DNA of 64,000 nucleotides from Odoribacter sp036657595 (GTDB lineage Bacteria > Bacteroidota > Bacteroidia > Bacteroidales > Marinifilaceae). Location of the stretch: NCBI GenBank assembly GCA_036657595.1, contig JAVXFZ010000001.1, forward strand, positions 28,325-92,324, read 5' to 3'. The notes under the pieces were generated by a model, which had not been told where the DNA came from, made no database searches, and saw only the letters and a program-made list of their open reading frames with translations. Position numbers and translations under genes: made by a program. Numbering within the stretch: position 1 is the first letter of the stretch; every line of letters begins with the position of its first letter. Of the stretch, positions 9,347 through 17,709 are shown in pieces.

Positions 9347-12300
9347 TTATTCATTTACGATGGTGAATTTTACGGCATCCGCGATCACATAATATCCGCT
9401 GACCTTATCTGTCAGTTGAATGCTCACCTCTCCTTGCGACAGATAAAAATTACCGATGGAAACCCAGCCGTTGTTTTCCTCCTCCAAATCCAAGGTGACT
9501 GTTTCCTTCTGTTGACCGTATAAGATCGTATAAGTCTGTTTTCTATCTGATTGTTCCCCCCTTCTTCTCATTCCCATTCCCATCCCCATCATCCTGCCGA
9601 AGGCCTGTGTCGGATTCCAAATAGAAACTTCATAATATCCGTCTTTCGGAATTTCAGCTTTCCATTCAACGCTATTGGCTCCGCTTCCTTTGTTTTTATA
9701 GACAGCTGAATGAGTCGTTTCGCCATAGCAATAATCTGCTGCCGTTAGAGTCCATTGCGAAGGCATCCGCCAAGGTTTAAAATTCTTATATTTTTCCTCC
9801 TCCTCCTTTTTGAAAAAATCTTTCAATTTATGCCGACTATTTGAAGAAAAAGTCTTGAATCCACTACTTTCATTATCAATGATGATCTCATTCGGATTTG
9901 CCTGAAATATCATCGGATCTATCGCGAAAATGCCTGATAAAGTGTCGCTTGTCTCCTTATCGACTTTTGAGAAATTGAAATTATGTGTAGTGGGCAAATT
10001 GTGAGAAATATTGGTATTTACCGTCAAATTTGCCGGACGTTCATCGTTGATAATTTTAATTTCCCAAGCGGTGTGGGCAGGTATAAGATAATTCTGACTC
10101 ATTTCTCCCCTTTTGCGGTCGCCGTGTCTGCCCCAGCCTCTTCCTCCTCCTTGTATCGTTAGGGCTGTAATAATGGCATCTACATCCGAAGGATTATAGA
10201 TTTTAAACTTCACCTGATAGCGGGTTATTTCGTCCATAATAATCTGATTGGCATCCGCTTCTTTGATAAAAAGCGTGGGAGAATGATCCTCCGTATACCA
10301 CGTATGGATAAAATTTGTCACGTCCAGTCCGAATCGTTGCTGAATTTCATCGGTAAACACCTTTAGCGGAATATCACGAAAGCGGTAACGGTTGAAGAAA
10401 TCTTCGAGAAAATCACTAAAATCTTTTGACGGAACCTGAGCGATGACATAATTCTTTAGAGCAGTACTCTTTAATTTCAATAATTCATAAAACACTGCCG
10501 GCTTGATCTTCTCATCTTTGAGAGCCGTTTCGAAATTGTGCGACTCAAGATAGAGATTCGCCCGTTGTTTATCATTAATAACACTACTCCACGGACTGAG
10601 TCCATTTTCTAAAAAAGTATTTTGCATCGTGTTGAGGACAATGTCGATCACCGGATATTCGTTAGATTGAATAAATCCGGTATATTCGAACAACATCGGA
10701 AGAATCTTATATGGATTGACAAGAGTGGATTCAAGTCCCATCTTCCACGACATTATCGTGCTTTGCGTGAAGTTACTCGATATAAAATTGTTTAGAATTT
10801 CTATTTCTATTTGTGTTTCATCAAGAGTCCCTTCATCGCCTCGTCGCCACTCAAGCATCCTCTTTCGCTCCGCCTGAAAGTCACTCTCAAGTGTCACTCC
10901 TCGTTCCGGGACAAAAACAATTTCCGGCATCACAAACTCTGTCGTCCCTTTCCAATTCCGCAGGTAACTGGCTAATTGCACAGGAGCCTCGGCGAGAATG
11001 AATTTATCAAAAGGGTAATTTCGTCCTTTTCCAATTTCTAAATCATTTTTTATATTTCGAATAATAGCGGGCAATGTATCATTGAGTTTCGTAAAATGTT
11101 TGGAGAAATAATCGTGTCCTTTGAAATAATAAATTCCATAACAAACCGAATCAACTTGTAAAGTTTTCTTTTCATAATCGGCGATCGTCAGGCTGATACC
11201 CGGTAGGGGGAAACGATTGGTAAATACGGTCTTGTTTCCTTCTTTTTGACACTTCCCCTGCGACAGGAGGGTCTGATTGCCCGCATAGTCTACGATCAGT
11301 GTAAAATCTGTAAAATTTTTCCGAATATTATAGGGAGCGGCAGGATAAACCGGTGAAACTGTCACCGGATACCACAAACATTCCGGCGTTAAGAGCGTGA
11401 ACTGATCTTCCAGCCACGCATAGCGTTTGCCATAGCGGAAAAGACTTCCCGGAATTTCAATATTTAGGTATTCCTCTTTGGGAACGTCGGCGTAACAAAT
11501 CGTTTCTGTGATACCCCCCTGATAAGTCATTGTTAGCGTAAGTTCTTCCCCGCTGTTCAATGCTTTGTTGACGATAACGACCTGATGATCGCGGGTAAAG
11601 GGCAGACTTTCCCCGTTCGCTTCAATGGAACTGATGGCTAACGAAGGATTCAGGTAAAAAATGAGTTGACCGAGTGGTGTCGGGAAACTATTCTTTAGTT
11701 TGACCACACTCTTCCCTTCTAAATGCTTTCCCTCCGGCTTGACCGTCAACTGATGCGTTACGATCTGAGCATTCTTTTCCCCTGCATATTTGTTAAAAGA
11801 GGTGGTATATTCATTTCGATTCGCTAAGAGTTTTTGATAATGAGAAACATAGATCCATCCTGTCCCGCAAGCGGTCAATAAAAAAATGCCCCCCAGCGTA
11901 TTCACGATCACGATCTTCCACGGTTTGTGCGGCAACCGCTTCACCAGTCCGATTGTAAAACAGAGCAACCCAATACCTGCCAACAGATAGATCATCCTTT
12001 GCAGCAAAAATGGGTAGATGTCGGCGTGACCCGTTACATCTGAAAAAATAGCCGGTAGATGAACCCCGAAGAAATCAAATACTCCGAAAAGACTTTCCGT
12101 CAGATAAAAAAAGACCATCCCAACGACACCAAGCATCACCATAAAAGTCACTGCCTGATTTTTTAGTAGACACATCGCTGTAAACGACAGCCCCAATATA
12201 AAAAATAACGAAGGAATAGAAATCGTGAGCAGATAAAAGATATAAGGAAAAAAACTGAAAGGGGATTGGGCGATCAAAATATTTAAAAATGCCGTAATCA

Positions 12301-12685
12301 GCAAAATCATTACATTCAGCGATAGAAACACCTGCACAATACCCCACGTTTTGCCGATAATATAATCGGCGTTACTCATCGGGCGGACATAGATCACTTC
12401 GGCAGTGTCTAATTTCTTATCCCTTTTTAAGAAACTGCCGGCTAAAAAAATAACAATAATCGATTGGGCGACATTGTAGAGATAAATACAAACGAACGGC
12501 ATCAGGGACGACACCGCTACACGAGACCAAATCGTACCATACGGATTGAAGATTTTTGTTTGATAAACAACTATTGTGAATGATACGCCTAACAATGCCA
12601 ACGTAGCAAAGATCCGGAAAAGCCAACTTCTTTTCAGCAACTTCACTTCATAACGGGCAATCGTGTTAATATTGTGTATATCCAT
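9347..12685 (-). CDS. ABC permease fused to a degenerate M1-peptidase-like region and a golvesin-like C-terminal domain
   Basis: Protein of 1112 residues with three recognisable parts. Residues about 1-285 form an ABC-2-type membrane domain with roughly eight hydrophobic segments, starting MDIHNINTIARYEVKLLKRS. Residues about 290-830 resemble the large extracytoplasmic M1-aminopeptidase-like region found in some Bacteroidota ABC permeases; the stretch containing APVQLASYLRNW and EFVMPEIVFVPERG matches that type. I find no HExxH zinc motif in it, so peptidase activity is unlikely. The last 130 residues or so (EWKAEIPKDGYYEVSIW to YYVIADAVKF) look like a golvesin C-terminal-like beta domain, as found on secreted enzymes. 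A Met/Gly/Arg-rich loop (GRMMGMGMGMRRRG) lies inside that domain. Its ATPase partner is 8 bp upstream. It may be a sensor, lipoprotein-handling or cell-surface module; the function is not known. Confidence 0.88.
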   Translation of the reverse strand: MDIHNINTIARYEVKLLKRSWLFRIFATLALLGVSFTIVVYQTKIFNPYGTIWSRVAVSSLMPFVCIYLYNVAQSIIVIFLAGSFLKRDKKLDTAEVIYVRPMSNADYIIGKTWGIVQVFLSLNVMILLITAFLNILIAQSPFSFFPYIFYLLTISIPSLFFILGLSFTAMCLLKNQAVTFMVMLGVVGMVFFYLTESLFGVFDFFGVHLPAIFSDVTGHADIYPFLLQRMIYLLAGIGLLCFTIGLVKRLPHKPWKIVIVNTLGGIFLLTACGTGWIYVSHYQKLLANRNEYTTSFNKYAGEKNAQIVTHQLTVKPEGKHLEGKSVVKLKNSFPTPLGQLIFYLNPSLAISSIEANGESLPFTRDHQVVIVNKALNSGEELTLTMTYQGGITETICYADVPKEEYLNIEIPGSLFRYGKRYAWLEDQFTLLTPECLWYPVTVSPVYPAAPYNIRKNFTDFTLIVDYAGNQTLLSQGKCQKEGNKTVFTNRFPLPGISLTIADYEKKTLQVDSVCYGIYYFKGHDYFSKHFTKLNDTLPAIIRNIKNDLEIGKGRNYPFDKFILAEAPVQLASYLRNWKGTTEFVMPEIVFVPERGVTLESDFQAERKRMLEWRRGDEGTLDETQIEIEILNNFISSNFTQSTIMSWKMGLESTLVNPYKILPMLFEYTGFIQSNEYPVIDIVLNTMQNTFLENGLSPWSSVINDKQRANLYLESHNFETALKDEKIKPAVFYELLKLKSTALKNYVIAQVPSKDFSDFLEDFFNRYRFRDIPLKVFTDEIQQRFGLDVTNFIHTWYTEDHSPTLFIKEADANQIIMDEITRYQVKFKIYNPSDVDAIITALTIQGGGRGWGRHGDRKRGEMSQNYLIPAHTAWEIKIINDERPANLTVNTNISHNLPTTHNFNFSKVDKETSDTLSGIFAIDPMIFQANPNEIIIDNESSGFKTFSSNSRHKLKDFFKKEEEEKYKNFKPWRMPSQWTLTAADYCYGETTHSAVYKNKGSGANSVEWKAEIPKDGYYEVSIWNPTQAFGRMMGMGMGMRRRGEQSDRKQTYTILYGQQKETVTLDLEEENNGWVSIGNFYLSQGEVSIQLTDKVSGYYVIADAVKFTIVNE

Positions 12686-12693
12686 TTTCTTCT

Positions 12694-13620
12694 TTACTTA
12701 AAAAGTTCACCGCCGTTTTTCTCACTATACATATCCATCTTATCCTTCAGCAGATAATCCATAAAATACACATAAGCGTGCTCAATATTCGGGGCGATCG
12801 GTTTACCCACGAATCCTTCCGGTTCGTCCGTCACCACCTGAATCTCCCATCCGCCACCGGAAGGGATAGTGGAGATAATCGGATATTTCTCTTTGATGAT
12901 CTGCAACTCCGGGTCGGTGACAAATATCTCCCACACCTTTCCTCGTGCCAATTCAATCAGATCATCCGGCGAACCTTCAAACTTTAATTCCCCCTTGTTC
13001 AGCATCGCCAATTTCTTACACGTACTCGAAATATCCCCGACAATATGTGTAGACAAAATAATAATCACATCCTTATCGCTCACTTCCGACAAAATATTCC
13101 GAAACCGGATGCGTTCCTCCGGATCCAATCCCGTTGTCGGTTCGTCTACAATAATCACTTTCGGACTCCCTATAATCGCCTGTGCAATGCCTAAACGTCT
13201 TTTCATACCTCCCGATAAACGATCTGCCCAACGGTCGCGCACCTCATACAGCCCCACCTTCCGCAACATCTCATCCACCGTTTCCGACCGTTTCCGACTC
13301 CCCCTGATGCCTGCCAACCCGGCACCGTAATCTAAAAACTCCCAGACTTTCAACTTTTCAAAAAAACGAAAATCCTGTGGCAAATAACCCAATATCGAAC
13401 GAATCGCTTTCCGGTCGTGCAAAATGTCATAGTCATCAAACAAAATTGTGCCGGAGGAAGGATGCTGCAACAAGGTCATAATACGCATCAGCGACGTTTT
13501 CCCCGCACCATTGGGTCCCAATAAACCAAACATACCGGGCTCAATATTAAAATTCAGGCTATTGAGTGCTTTATGTCCATCCGGATAAATTTTTGAAAGG
13601 TCTTTAATCTTGATATTCAT
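12694..13620 (-). CDS. ABC transporter ATP-binding protein
   Basis: Nucleotide-binding subunit of 308 residues that would energise the permease fusion encoded immediately downstream. It shows all the family motifs in order: first strand MNIKIKDLSKIYPDG, Walker A GPNGAGKTS (about residues 36-44), Q-loop LPQDFRFF, signature LSGGMKRRLGIAQA, Walker B VIIVDEPTTGLDP, and switch His in LSTHIVGD. It also has a C-terminal extension typical of CcmA/NatA-type ATPases. It is the first gene of the six-gene efflux operon. The 252 bp upstream (13621-13872) separate it from recO; I saw no convincing TAnnTTTG promoter there, only A/T-rich sequence. Confidence 0.95.
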   Translation of the reverse strand: MNIKIKDLSKIYPDGHKALNSLNFNIEPGMFGLLGPNGAGKTSLMRIMTLLQHPSSGTILFDDYDILHDRKAIRSILGYLPQDFRFFEKLKVWEFLDYGAGLAGIRGSRKRSETVDEMLRKVGLYEVRDRWADRLSGGMKRRLGIAQAIIGSPKVIIVDEPTTGLDPEERIRFRNILSEVSDKDVIIILSTHIVGDISSTCKKLAMLNKGELKFEGSPDDLIELARGKVWEIFVTDPELQIIKEKYPIISTIPSGGGWEIQVVTDEPEGFVGKPIAPNIEHAYVYFMDYLLKDKMDMYSEKNGGELFK

Positions 13621-13872
13621 ACTTTTATATTTCAGCCGAATAGGTCCGTTCTTATATCTGTCATTATGAGTGTGATAAAAATAATAAAAGATGTTAAGCT
13701 TACATTGTGTTTATTGCTTTTTATAAAATATTTAAACTTAGACGATCCAAAGCCCTACTTGTTACACTTTTTTTAACAACTTTACTCTTCTAAGACAAAA
13801 AACAAAGTGAAAAGTTTATTCTTTCCCCTCTATTTTTATCTTTTAAATTCATTTTCTAAGGAAAGAATGGAT

Positions 13873-14586
13873 TCAAGAAAACACCTCTCGGATCACTTGT
13901 ATGCTTTTGATATTGAAATCGACATTCAAATGAGTGGTGTAAAACAGCAAAATCACCTCCAATAAAATATTTCGAGCTTGCCGGTTCAGTTGAATATCTT
14001 TGACCTCCTCAAGCTGACAAGAACACAGCCGATGGATGATCTCTGCCGTATGAGGACCGGAAACCGAAGGCGTATGACCGTCCGCCGGATAAAAGCTGCC
14101 GTCATACACATTAAACACATACCCTTCCTGCCAAGAAGAATGATTCACCTGAAAACCCACAAACCCGCTCAACCGATAAAGAAAAAAGAGATTAAAATTC
14201 CCAACGTCTGTCTGTGTCGAATTTAGATATTCAACCGATTGAGCGATAAAATCAAATAAATTCTCATTCCTTCCCTCATTTCGGAGGAGAAGGTGAAGAA
14301 TCTCTCCCCAAAGAAGGATGATATTCATTTTGAAAATGTCAAAATAGAGATGAGGCAGATTGACCACCGGAGCCGCTGTACTCAGTTTATGCAGATCGCC
14401 CTTGCTGTTTTCCAGATACTCGATCTCTGTCATCTGCATCAGGTGTACCGGATAATTCTTTCGTTTAAGAATGTTTGAAGGCATTATCAGTGAGAGATAA
14501 CCTTTCTCGCGGGAATACACCCGGATGATCTTCTGTGTTTCCGAATAATGGACTGTTTTTAATATAATCGCCTTGGTCACTTCCAT
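13873..14586 (-). CDS. recO: DNA repair protein RecO
   Basis: RecO works with RecF and RecR to load RecA on gaps coated with single-strand binding protein. The protein is 237 residues, the usual length. The N-terminal OB fold begins MEVTKAIILKTVHYSETQKIIRVYSREKG, a clear RecO signature (alkhylYxExxxivxvysrexG), and a mostly helical C-terminal domain follows. The zinc-finger cysteines of some RecO proteins are not evident, as is common in Bacteroidota. It lies 34 bp downstream of rdgB and is probably co-transcribed with it. Confidence 0.92.
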   Translation of the reverse strand: MEVTKAIILKTVHYSETQKIIRVYSREKGYLSLIMPSNILKRKNYPVHLMQMTEIEYLENSKGDLHKLSTAAPVVNLPHLYFDIFKMNIILLWGEILHLLLRNEGRNENLFDFIAQSVEYLNSTQTDVGNFNLFFLYRLSGFVGFQVNHSSWQEGYVFNVYDGSFYPADGHTPSVSGPHTAEIIHRLCSCQLEEVKDIQLNRQARNILLEVILLFYTTHLNVDFNIKSIQVIREVFS

Positions 14587-14620
14587 CTAACCCTCCTCCC
14601 TTCTGTTCATTTTCTCTGTA

Positions 14621-15205
14621 TCATTTCATATTTTCCATTTTCAGAAATTCCACCAATTTCTGAACCGCTCTTCCACGGTGGCTGATTTCATTCTTTTCAT
14701 CCATCGGCATTTCGGCAAAACTCACCGGAAACCCTGTCGGCTGAAAAATCGGATCATACCCGAATCCCGCCGTCCCGTGCTGCTCCGTCAGAATAGCTCC
14801 GTCCACCCGTCCTTCAAACAGATACTCTTTGCCCTTCAAAATCAGTGCGATCACGGTGCGGAAACAGGCCTCCCGGTTCGTCTTCCCGCTCATTTCTTCG
14901 AGCACCTTTTTCATATTATCCGCCGCATCTTTTGCCGGACCGGCATATCGGGCAGAATAAACCCCCGGACGCTTGTCCAACGCTTCAATTTCCAATCCCG
15001 TGTCATCGGCAAAACAATCAAATCCATAATGCTCTTTCACATACCGGGCTTTTTGCAAAGCATTTTCTTCCAACGTGTCGTGATCCTCCGGGATGTCGGC
15101 GTGGCATCCGATCGCTTCCAGCGACACAATTTGATGCTCACCGTCCAATAATTGAACGATTTCTTCTAATTTGTGCTTGTTATTCGTAGCAAAGACTAAT
15201 TTCAT
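14621..15205 (-). CDS. rdgB: Non-canonical purine NTP pyrophosphatase (RdgB/HAM1)
   Basis: House-cleaning pyrophosphatase that hydrolyses (d)ITP and (d)XTP to monophosphates and so keeps deaminated purines out of DNA and RNA. It has 194 residues, full length. The HAM1 signatures are all present: FATNNKHKLEEI at the N-terminus, FADDTGLEIEALDKRPGVYSARYAG with the metal-binding Asp pair, GFGYDPIF, and the C-terminal SHRGRAVQKL. A possible promoter lies about 100 bp upstream (15308-15315). recO follows in the same direction. Confidence 0.95.
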   Translation of the reverse strand: MKLVFATNNKHKLEEIVQLLDGEHQIVSLEAIGCHADIPEDHDTLEENALQKARYVKEHYGFDCFADDTGLEIEALDKRPGVYSARYAGPAKDAADNMKKVLEEMSGKTNREACFRTVIALILKGKEYLFEGRVDGAILTEQHGTAGFGYDPIFQPTGFPVSFAEMPMDEKNEISHRGRAVQKLVEFLKMENMK

Positions 15206-15307
15206 ATTCGATTCTTTTATATCTACACCTTTTCTTTATTTTCACCGTATCAACAGCTCTCATTCCTTTAAAGCCATTGCAGTCATTCATTGACACTCCT
15301 GAATAGA

Positions 15308-15315
15308 CAAAAATA
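15308..15315 (-). promoter_or_regulatory. Candidate -7 box for rdgB-recO
   Basis: Reads TATTTTTG on the minus strand, a match to the Bacteroidota TAnnTTTG element. No clear TTTG lies 19-21 bp further upstream. It would give a leader of about 95 nt for rdgB. Confidence 0.35.
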
Positions 15316-15400
15316 CGATATTTAAATGAATACGATCCTAAATGAACTCTCTTTTCGTGGCTCTCGGATTATTTTTGTGAAATTCTTCTTTTCCGATATG

Positions 15401-15493
15401 CTACAAATTCGCTCTACTTTTGCTCCTCTAACGCTTGCTCAAATTCCGGTTAAAGTCGGATCAAATTCGCATCAAAGTCATATCAAATTCGCT
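15401..15493. repeat. Degenerate direct-repeat array with 11-bp period
   Basis: Within the 535-bp non-coding stretch 15206-15740, five consecutive 11-mers start at 15439, 15450, 15461, 15472 and 15483. They read TCAAATTCCGG, TTAAAGTCGGA, TCAAATTCGCA, TCAAAGTCATA and TCAAATTCGCT. Three weaker 11-mers precede them at 15401-15433 (first unit CTACAAATTCG). Alternate units are most alike, so a 22-bp higher-order period is visible. Apart from this array and two candidate promoters, I see nothing else in the intergenic region. Confidence 0.7.
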
Positions 15494-15647
15494 CATCAAT
15501 GAATTTAATCCGAATTTCTTCTGACATTATTTTGATAAAACTCTTGTTTTAAGCAAAGAATAGTTGGAAGGAATCGTTAAGGGATAGGAAGGATCTGTTT
15601 TAGTTCCGTAGCAGGTGGCATAGACCAAAAATATGTTTGAAACGCTA

Positions 15648-15676
15648 TTTGTATCCTATAAAATTTATTACATTTG
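15648..15676 (+). promoter_or_regulatory. Candidate promoter of the KilA-N gene
   Basis: TACATTTG at 15669-15676 matches TAnnTTTG. A TTTG lies at 15648-15651, but the spacer of 17 bp is shorter than the usual 19-21. It would give a leader of about 60 nt. Confidence 0.35.
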
Positions 15677-15740
15677 AATGACGATAGGGGAAGAGATATT
15701 CAAATCGTATTTGAAGAATGAAATACAAAGTTGATAAAAG

Positions 15741-16559
15741 ATGGCACAGAATAATAAGATAGAGATTGAAGGGATTAGCATTGTTCTCTTGCAAAAAGGG
15801 AAGGAAGATTATATATCGCTTACTGATATGGCGAGGTATAAAGATATAGAGCGTACAAATTATATTATCCAAAATTGGATAAGGACACGCTATACAATTG
15901 AATTTATTGGATTGTGGGAGAAATTGTATAATCCTAATTTTAAAAGCATCGAATTCGATGCTTTTAGAAATCAGGCAGGATTAAATAGTTTTGTTCTTAC
16001 ACCCCAACGATGGATAGAAACAACAAATGCTATTGGTATAATTTCAAAATCGGGAAGATATGGAGGGACTTTTGCTCATAAAGATATTGCTTTTGAATTT
16101 GGGTCGTGGTTGAGTGCTGATTTTAAATTGTATTTGATTAAAGAATATCAACGCCTTAAAGAAGATGAGCAAAAACAAATTGGTTGGTCGGCTAAGCGTG
16201 AATTGGCAAAAATTAATTATCACATTCATACGGATGCGATCAGGCAAAATCTTATACCTGCCGAACTATCAGTGGCTCAGACTTCGATGATTTATGCGAA
16301 TGAAGCGGATGTATTAAATGTGGCTCTGTATGGAATAACTGCTAAACAGTGGAGAGATGTAAATCCTGATTTGAAAGGTAATATCCGAGATTATTCAACC
16401 ATCAACGAGTTGATATGTTTATCGAATATGGAAAATATAAATGCCGTACTCATCAATGACGGAATGATTCAAAAAGATCGTCTTGTACGTCTGAATAAAA
16501 TAGCTATCCAACAAATGCAGGTACTTTGTGGGGTGGAAAACAGAAAAGTACTGAAATAA
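15741..16559 (+). CDS. KilA-N domain-containing protein
   Basis: Protein of 272 residues. The N-terminal 120 or so residues form a KilA-N domain: YISLTDMARYKDIERTNYIIQNWIRTR, then the typical tail TPQRWIETTNAIGIISKSGRYGGTFAHKDIAFEFGSWLS. This is a nucleic-acid-binding fold common in phage, large DNA viruses and Bacteroidota accessory genes. The rest is helical and lacks a domain I can name (ANEADVLNVALYGITAKQWR region). It stands alone between rdgB and rsgA, is visibly more A/T-rich than its neighbours, and has its own candidate promoter. No integrase, att repeats or phage genes are next to it. It is probably an acquired gene. Its role is unknown; transcription regulation, phage-related functions and defence have all been suggested for such genes. 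Confidence 0.85.
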   Translation: MAQNNKIEIEGISIVLLQKGKEDYISLTDMARYKDIERTNYIIQNWIRTRYTIEFIGLWEKLYNPNFKSIEFDAFRNQAGLNSFVLTPQRWIETTNAIGIISKSGRYGGTFAHKDIAFEFGSWLSADFKLYLIKEYQRLKEDEQKQIGWSAKRELAKINYHIHTDAIRQNLIPAELSVAQTSMIYANEADVLNVALYGITAKQWRDVNPDLKGNIRDYSTINELICLSNMENINAVLINDGMIQKDRLVRLNKIAIQQMQVLCGVENRKVLK

Positions 16560-16606
16560 TCAAGCGATCAAAAAAAGGAAAGAAGGTGTTTAATGGGACG
16601 GGACGT

Positions 16607-16636
16607 TTTTTTTGTCATTTTTTGTAACTACTTTTG
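16607..16636 (+). promoter_or_regulatory. Candidate promoter of rsgA
   Basis: TACTTTTG at 16629-16636 matches TAnnTTTG. A T-rich tract ending in TTTG at 16611-16614 lies upstream, at a spacing shorter than ideal. The leader would be about 30 nt. Confidence 0.4.
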
Positions 16637-16671
16637 GCACAATTGCTGAAACAGAGAATTGAAATAAACAG

Positions 16672-17595
16672 ATGCAAAAGGGAGTGGTTATAAAATCAAC
16701 AGGTAGTTGGTATGCTGTTCGTCTGGAATCGGGCGAGCAGGTGGCAGCTCGTATTAGAGGGAAATTTCGAATGGAGGGAATCCGGACGACCAATCCGGTG
16801 GCAGTAGGCGATGTGGTGCGGGTGGAAGAGGAAAAGGAGGAATATGTGATCACGGATATTGAGAAACGTCGGAATTATATGATCCGAAAATCGACCAATT
16901 TGTCAAAAGAGTCGCATATCATTGCTTCGAATGTTGATTTGGCTTTGTTGGTGATTACGGTGAATCATCCGGCTACCCCTACGGTGTTTATTGATCGTTT
17001 TCTGGCTACCGCCGAGGCGTATACGATTCCGGCGGTGTTGGTGTTTAATAAAACGGATCTTTACGATGAGGAGGATTTGGCTTTGCAGGGGGGCTTGATG
17101 ATGATTTACAGAAAGATTGGATATGCTTGTTATGCGGCATCGGCGGTGACAGGGGAGAATGTGGAGGAGATAAAAGAGTTGCTTCGGGATAAAACCACGC
17201 TTCTTTCCGGAATGTCGGGAGTGGGGAAATCTTCTTTGATTAATCGGATTGAGCCGGGATTGGGATTGAAGACTGCCACTATTTCGGATGCTCACGATTC
17301 GGGGAAGCATACAACGACTTTTGCCGAGATGTTTCCGCTGAGAGGAGGAGGTTATATTGTGGACACTCCGGGTCTTCGCAGTTTCGGGACAATAGATATG
17401 AAAAAAGAAGAATTGTCGCATTTTTTCCCGGAAATTTTTGCCAAGTCGGAAGAATGTCGCTTTTATAATTGTACGCATACGCACGAACCGGGTTGCGCTG
17501 TGGTGGAGGCGGTGGAAAAAGAGGAGATCAGTGAGAGCCGTTATGCGAGTTATTTAAGTATGATGGAAGATGAAGAGGATAAATATAGAAAATAG
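16672..17595 (+). CDS. rsgA: Ribosome small subunit-dependent GTPase A
   Basis: Late-stage 30S assembly GTPase of 307 residues. It has an N-terminal OB fold (MQKGVVIKSTGSWYAVRL) and then a circularly permuted GTPase domain, with motifs in the order G4 (FNKTDL, about residue 124), G1 (GMSGVGKSSLIN, about 184) and G3 (DTPGLRSFG, about 233). The C-terminal zinc-binding module is CRFYNCTHTHEPGC. The motif order and the zinc module together are diagnostic. A nested hairpin follows the stop codon. Confidence 0.97.
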   Translation: MQKGVVIKSTGSWYAVRLESGEQVAARIRGKFRMEGIRTTNPVAVGDVVRVEEEKEEYVITDIEKRRNYMIRKSTNLSKESHIIASNVDLALLVITVNHPATPTVFIDRFLATAEAYTIPAVLVFNKTDLYDEEDLALQGGLMMIYRKIGYACYAASAVTGENVEEIKELLRDKTTLLSGMSGVGKSSLINRIEPGLGLKTATISDAHDSGKHTTTFAEMFPLRGGGYIVDTPGLRSFGTIDMKKEELSHFFPEIFAKSEECRFYNCTHTHEPGCAVVEAVEKEEISESRYASYLSMMEDEEDKYRK

Positions 17596-17596
17596 G

Positions 17597-17626
17597 TTCT
17601 ACTTGAAACCAGACATCTGGGTAGAA
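17597..17626 (+). terminator. Nested hairpin after rsgA, possible terminator
   Basis: Outer arms TTCTAC and GTAGAA enclose an inner palindrome CCAGA-CA-TCTGG, starting 2 bp after the rsgA stop codon. There is no immediate T-run on the plus strand, so termination is only likely, not certain. Confidence 0.4.
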
Positions 17627-17655
17627 ATCACTAAGATAGAAAAAAATAGAAGATG

Positions 17656-17687
17656 TTGGCGTGGATTGTATTTTTTTTGTACATTTG
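17656..17687 (+). promoter_or_regulatory. Promoter of the yceD-rpmF-fabH cluster
   Basis: TACATTTG at 17680-17687 matches TAnnTTTG, and TTGG at 17656-17659 lies 20 bp upstream in the -33 position. The start of transcription would fall near 17694, just before the GTG at 17710. This argues that the ATG at 17653 is not the start of yceD. Confidence 0.55.
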
Positions 17688-17709
17688 TCCCCGTTTTACT
17701 TCAAGGATT

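Noticed and set aside
15401..15493. CRISPR array
   Set aside because: Units are 11 bp, degenerate and without spacers, and no cas genes are near.
15645..15872. Minus-strand ORF of 75 codons
   Set aside because: It overlaps the KilA-N start and promoter and has A/T-driven composition only.
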